A stretch of DNA of 64,000 bases from Cupriavidus pauculus (lineage in GTDB: Bacteria; Pseudomonadota; Gammaproteobacteria; Burkholderiales; Burkholderiaceae): positions 62,001 through 126,000 of the forward strand of contig NZ_PJRP01000015.1 of NCBI RefSeq assembly GCF_002858765.1, written 5' to 3'. The position numbers were made by a program, and so were the translations under genes. The notes beneath the pieces were generated by a model. That model was not told the DNA's origin and made no database searches. It worked only from the letters and a program-made list of their open reading frames with translations. Positions 61,223-64,000 of the stretch are shown here, one piece after another; within the stretch, counting starts at the first letter, position 1, and every line of letters begins with the position of its first letter.

Positions 61223-62185
61223 CTACTGAGACTTGTCCGTCGCATGCAAGCGTACGGACCAGGCCACGCCGGCCATCAGCAACACAATTGCGGCAATTTC
61301 CAGCGGTCTTGGCCAGCGGTGATCGAACACAAACCCGTATGCCAGCGCGAACAGCGTCTCGAAGACGATCATCTGACCAGACAACGTCAGCGGCAATCGG
61401 CGGCTGGAAATGTTCCAGAGATTGTTGCCAATAAGCGACGCTCCGAGCGCAACCGCCGTATTGACCGTCCAGAACCACTGCCAGTCCCGTGCGTTGCCGG
61501 GGGCCGTCAGCGTGTCGCCGAATGCGAGCCAGCCGGCAATCGCCAGGATCAGCGACACCAGTCCGGTGGACAGCCCATAGAGCGCCGACCACTCGTTGCC
61601 ACTGAAGTGCGGGTGGCGCTGCAGGTAGCGTGCATTGTCCACGGCGTAGAGCGTCCAGCAGACCAGTGCCCCGGCTGCACAGAGCACGCCGGCAATTTTC
61701 TGCCACACGGGACGGATCATCGCGTCCGACACGGCCGCGCCATGTGCGCCGCCACCGCCGCCGAACAGGTCGACGTTGATGCAGGCGATGCCTGCCGCCA
61801 CCACCAGCAGCGGCAACACCAGTCGGCGCAGCGGGACGGCGCCATGGTCACGCCGGCCCATCAACGTGACCGAGATCGGCAGGATGCCGATGATCAGCGA
61901 CGTGGGCCCCACGCCGGCCAGTTGCACGCCGAACGCCAGCAGCACGTAATAGAGCAGGTTGCCGGTAAAGGCCTGCCGGAGCAGGGCTACGCAATCGGCG
62001 CGCGTCAGCTTGCGGGCAATGCGGCGCATCAGCGGCAGGGCGGCGATCAGCGCCACCACGCCGTACGCCAGGTATCGGCCGATTGCCAATTCCCACGGGG
62101 AAAACACCGGCAGCAGCTTGGGCGCGATAAACACCATCCCCCAGAAAGCGCCTGCCAGCAGGCCGCACAGTACGCCGATTCCCAT
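61223..62185 (-). CDS. EamA/DMT-family membrane transporter
   Basis: A 320-residue protein with about ten membrane helices in two repeated halves, typical of drug/metabolite transporters. GLLAGAFWGMVFIAPKLL opens the first half, and SLIGNNLWNISSRRLPLTLS is in the second. A loop between them is Gly-rich (DLFGGGGGAHG). GGAG just upstream supports the ATG at 62185. The substrate is unknown. It is divergent from guaB. Confidence 0.88.
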   Translation of the reverse strand: MGIGVLCGLLAGAFWGMVFIAPKLLPVFSPWELAIGRYLAYGVVALIAALPLMRRIARKLTRADCVALLRQAFTGNLLYYVLLAFGVQLAGVGPTSLIIGILPISVTLMGRRDHGAVPLRRLVLPLLVVAAGIACINVDLFGGGGGAHGAAVSDAMIRPVWQKIAGVLCAAGALVCWTLYAVDNARYLQRHPHFSGNEWSALYGLSTGLVSLILAIAGWLAFGDTLTAPGNARDWQWFWTVNTAVALGASLIGNNLWNISSRRLPLTLSGQMIVFETLFALAYGFVFDHRWPRPLEIAAIVLLMAGVAWSVRLHATDKSQ

Positions 62186-62268
62186 AGTCTCCAGATGCCT
62201 TGCTTGAAAAAGGTGGCCGAGAATAGCAAACGGCTTGCAACAACGCATCAGCAAATCCTGCATTCCTG

Positions 62269-62274
62269 TATAAT
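62269..62274 (+). promoter_or_regulatory. Predicted -10 box of the guaB promoter
   Basis: A perfect TATAAT 27 bases before the guaB ATG; the -35 region is weak. The short leader and an ordinary ribosome-binding site (AGAGGA) suggest control at transcription start. Confidence 0.55.
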
Positions 62275-62300
62275 CTGCTTTTGCGCCTAGAGGATTCGCT

Positions 62301-63764
62301 ATGCGTCTTGTCCAGAAAGCACTCACATTCGATGACGTGCTGCTCGTCCCGGCCTATTCGGCCGTCCTGCCCCGGGATGTTTCCCTCCGCACCCGACTGA
62401 CCCGTTCGATCGAACTCAATATTCCGCTGCTGTCCGCTGCCATGGATACGGTGACGGAAGCGCGCCTGGCGATTGCCATGGCGCAGGCCGGCGGTATCGG
62501 TATTGTTCACAAGAACCTGAAGCCCGCCGACCAGGCCCGTGAAGTGGCGCGCGTGAAGCGCTACGAATCGGGTGTGCTGCGTGACCCGATCACCATTTCG
62601 CCGGACATGAAGGTTCGCGATGTGATTGCGCTGTCGCAACAGCACGGCATTTCGGGTTTCCCGGTACTCGAAGGAAAGATCGTCGTCGGCATCATCACGA
62701 ACCGCGACTTGCGTTTCGAGGAAGAACTGGACGCACCCGTGCGTGCCAAGATGACGCCGCGCGAAAAGCTCGTGACCGTGGCCGAAGGCGCGCCGCTGGA
62801 AGAAGCCAAGCGCCTGATGAACCGCCACCGCCTGGAGCGTGTGCTGGTGGTCAACAGTGCGTTCGAGCTGCGCGGCCTGATCACCGTGAAGGACATCCAG
62901 AAGGCCGTGGACAACCCGCTGGCCAGCAAGGATGCACACGGCCAACTGCGCGTAGGCGCGGCAGTGGGCGTGGGTCCGGACAATGATGAACGCGTGGAAC
63001 TGCTGGTCAAGGCCGGCGTCGACGTGATCGTGGTGGATACCGCGCACGGCCACAGCCAGGGTGTGCTGGACCGCGTGCGCTGGGTCAAGCAGAACTTCCC
63101 GCAGGTGCAGGTGGTGGGTGGCAATATCGCCACCGGCGCCGCCGCGCTGGCGCTGGTCGAGCATGGCGCCGACGGCGTCAAGGTCGGTATCGGCCCGGGT
63201 TCGATCTGCACGACGCGTATCGTGGCAGGCGTGGGTGTGCCGCAGATCACCGCCGTATCGAACGTGGCCGAGGCGCTCAAGGGCACGGGCGTGCCGCTGA
63301 TCGCCGATGGCGGCGTCCGCTACTCGGGCGACGTGGCCAAGGCCCTGGCGGCCGGTGCCCACACCGTGATGATGGGCGGCATGTTCTCGGGTACTGAGGA
63401 AGCGCCGGGCGAGGTGTTCCTGTTCCAGGGCCGCTCGTTCAAGAGCTACCGTGGCATGGGTTCGGTCGGTGCGATGAAGGACGGCGCCGCTGACCGCTAC
63501 TTCCAGGAAGACAACACCGCCAACGTCGACAAGCTGGTGCCGGAAGGCATCGAGGGCCGCGTCGCGTACAAGGGGCCGGTGCAGGCGATCATCCATCAGC
63601 TGACCGGCGGTATCCGCGCGTCGATGGGGTATTGCGGCGCCAGCTCGATTCCGCAGTGGCACGAATCGGCCGAGTTCGTGCAGATCACCGCAGCGGGCAT
63701 GCGCGAGTCGCATGTCCACGACGTGCAGATCACCAAGGAAGCGCCGAACTACCATATCGATTGA
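62301..63764 (+). CDS. guaB: Inosine-5'-monophosphate dehydrogenase
   Basis: A 487-residue enzyme oxidising IMP to XMP, the committed step to guanine nucleotides. The barrel is split by two CBS domains (about 95-205; HGISGFPVLEG and RLERVLVVNS). The catalytic Cys is in GIGPGSICTTRIVAGVG, and the flap has YRGMGSVGAM. guaA is often the partner gene but is not in view before the window ends. Confidence 0.98.
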   Translation: MRLVQKALTFDDVLLVPAYSAVLPRDVSLRTRLTRSIELNIPLLSAAMDTVTEARLAIAMAQAGGIGIVHKNLKPADQAREVARVKRYESGVLRDPITISPDMKVRDVIALSQQHGISGFPVLEGKIVVGIITNRDLRFEEELDAPVRAKMTPREKLVTVAEGAPLEEAKRLMNRHRLERVLVVNSAFELRGLITVKDIQKAVDNPLASKDAHGQLRVGAAVGVGPDNDERVELLVKAGVDVIVVDTAHGHSQGVLDRVRWVKQNFPQVQVVGGNIATGAAALALVEHGADGVKVGIGPGSICTTRIVAGVGVPQITAVSNVAEALKGTGVPLIADGGVRYSGDVAKALAAGAHTVMMGGMFSGTEEAPGEVFLFQGRSFKSYRGMGSVGAMKDGAADRYFQEDNTANVDKLVPEGIEGRVAYKGPVQAIIHQLTGGIRASMGYCGASSIPQWHESAEFVQITAAGMRESHVHDVQITKEAPNYHID

Positions 63765-63858
63765 TGTCGATCTGGCCTGCCCTGACGGGCACCACGGCCG
63801 CGCCGGTTCTGTCGAGGTTGACGGGGCCCGCGCGGCCGCGCCGTAATAAGGAGCGCCC

Positions 63859-64000
63859 ATGAAGGTATTGCTGCGAGCCGTGCTGTTTTTCGATGCATTG
63901 CTCGACTTGCTGCTTGGCCTGCTGCTGCTGATGTCGCCGTTCACCACGCTGTATGCCGCGCTGCAACTGCCGGCGCCCGTGCCGGCCCTGTTCGGCCAGC
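63859..64000 (+). CDS. Small membrane protein, 5' part only
   Basis: The window ends 47 codons into this gene. The product starts with MKVLLRAVLFFDALLDLL and a strongly hydrophobic, Leu-rich helix, followed by the start of a loop. AAGGAG precedes the ATG. It lies about 95 bases after guaB and may be cotranscribed. The family cannot be named from this fragment. Confidence 0.7.
   Translation, partial: MKVLLRAVLFFDALLDLLLGLLLLMSPFTTLYAALQLPAPVPALFGQ

Overview
This 64 kb window is a high-GC chromosomal segment from a betaproteobacterium of the family Burkholderiaceae, most likely Cupriavidus or a close relative. The inference rests on gene order (smc-zipA-ligA, rpsB-tsf-pyrH-frr-uppS-cdsA-dxr-rseP-bamA-skp-lpxD-fabZ-lpxA-lpxB-rnhB), protein sequence flavour and base composition. 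Both ends cut through genes: an MFS transporter on the left and a small membrane protein on the right. I see no tRNA, rRNA, CRISPR array, prophage or plasmid feature, and only one insertion sequence.

Positions 1-12,230 hold one minus-strand catabolic operon for sugar acids. Read in transcription order it encodes a FadR-type GntR regulator, a zinc polyol/aldonate dehydrogenase, a TRAP transporter (binding protein, small and large permease), a mandelate-racemase-type acid-sugar dehydratase, an SDR dehydrogenase, an altronate dehydratase, a ManD-type mannonate dehydratase, a fructuronate-reductase-like dehydrogenase and an MFS transporter. Three of these enzymes fit the route L-gulonate to fructuronate to mannonate to 2-keto-3-deoxygluconate (KDG). 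The racemase-type dehydratase plus SDR look like a second branch whose substrate is not settled. No KDG kinase or aldolase is in view.

Positions 12,500-19,700 carry an RcnB-like periplasmic protein, then a minus-strand block with prmB and the lysine/diaminopimelate genes dapE, an arsC-like reductase, a small coiled-coil membrane protein, dapD and dapC, and a diiron ferritin-fold protein. Positions 19,700-27,300 hold smc, zipA, ligA and def on the plus strand. Next come a divergent drug-type MFS exporter and MmyB-like regulator, and an IS481-family element with a frameshifted transposase sitting inside a palindromic repeat.

Positions 31,300-36,900 carry rluB, glnD and map on the minus strand. 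The rluB gene has an extraordinary N-terminal tract of 27 tandem 11-residue repeats and is the most unusual object in the window. Positions 37,000-53,200 are the long plus-strand housekeeping run for translation, pyrimidine metabolism, isoprenoid, outer-membrane assembly and lipid A synthesis. After it come a heptad-repeat membrane protein, the divergent ppsR/ppsA pair, an nfeD/SPFH pair, smpB divergent from ratA-ratB, a DUF4124 protein, a DMT transporter, guaB and the start of a membrane protein.

I did not find a clear-cut undescribed multi-gene system. The best candidates for new biology are the RluB repeat tract, the second branch of the sugar-acid operon, the diiron protein, and several unexplained leader or operator structures.
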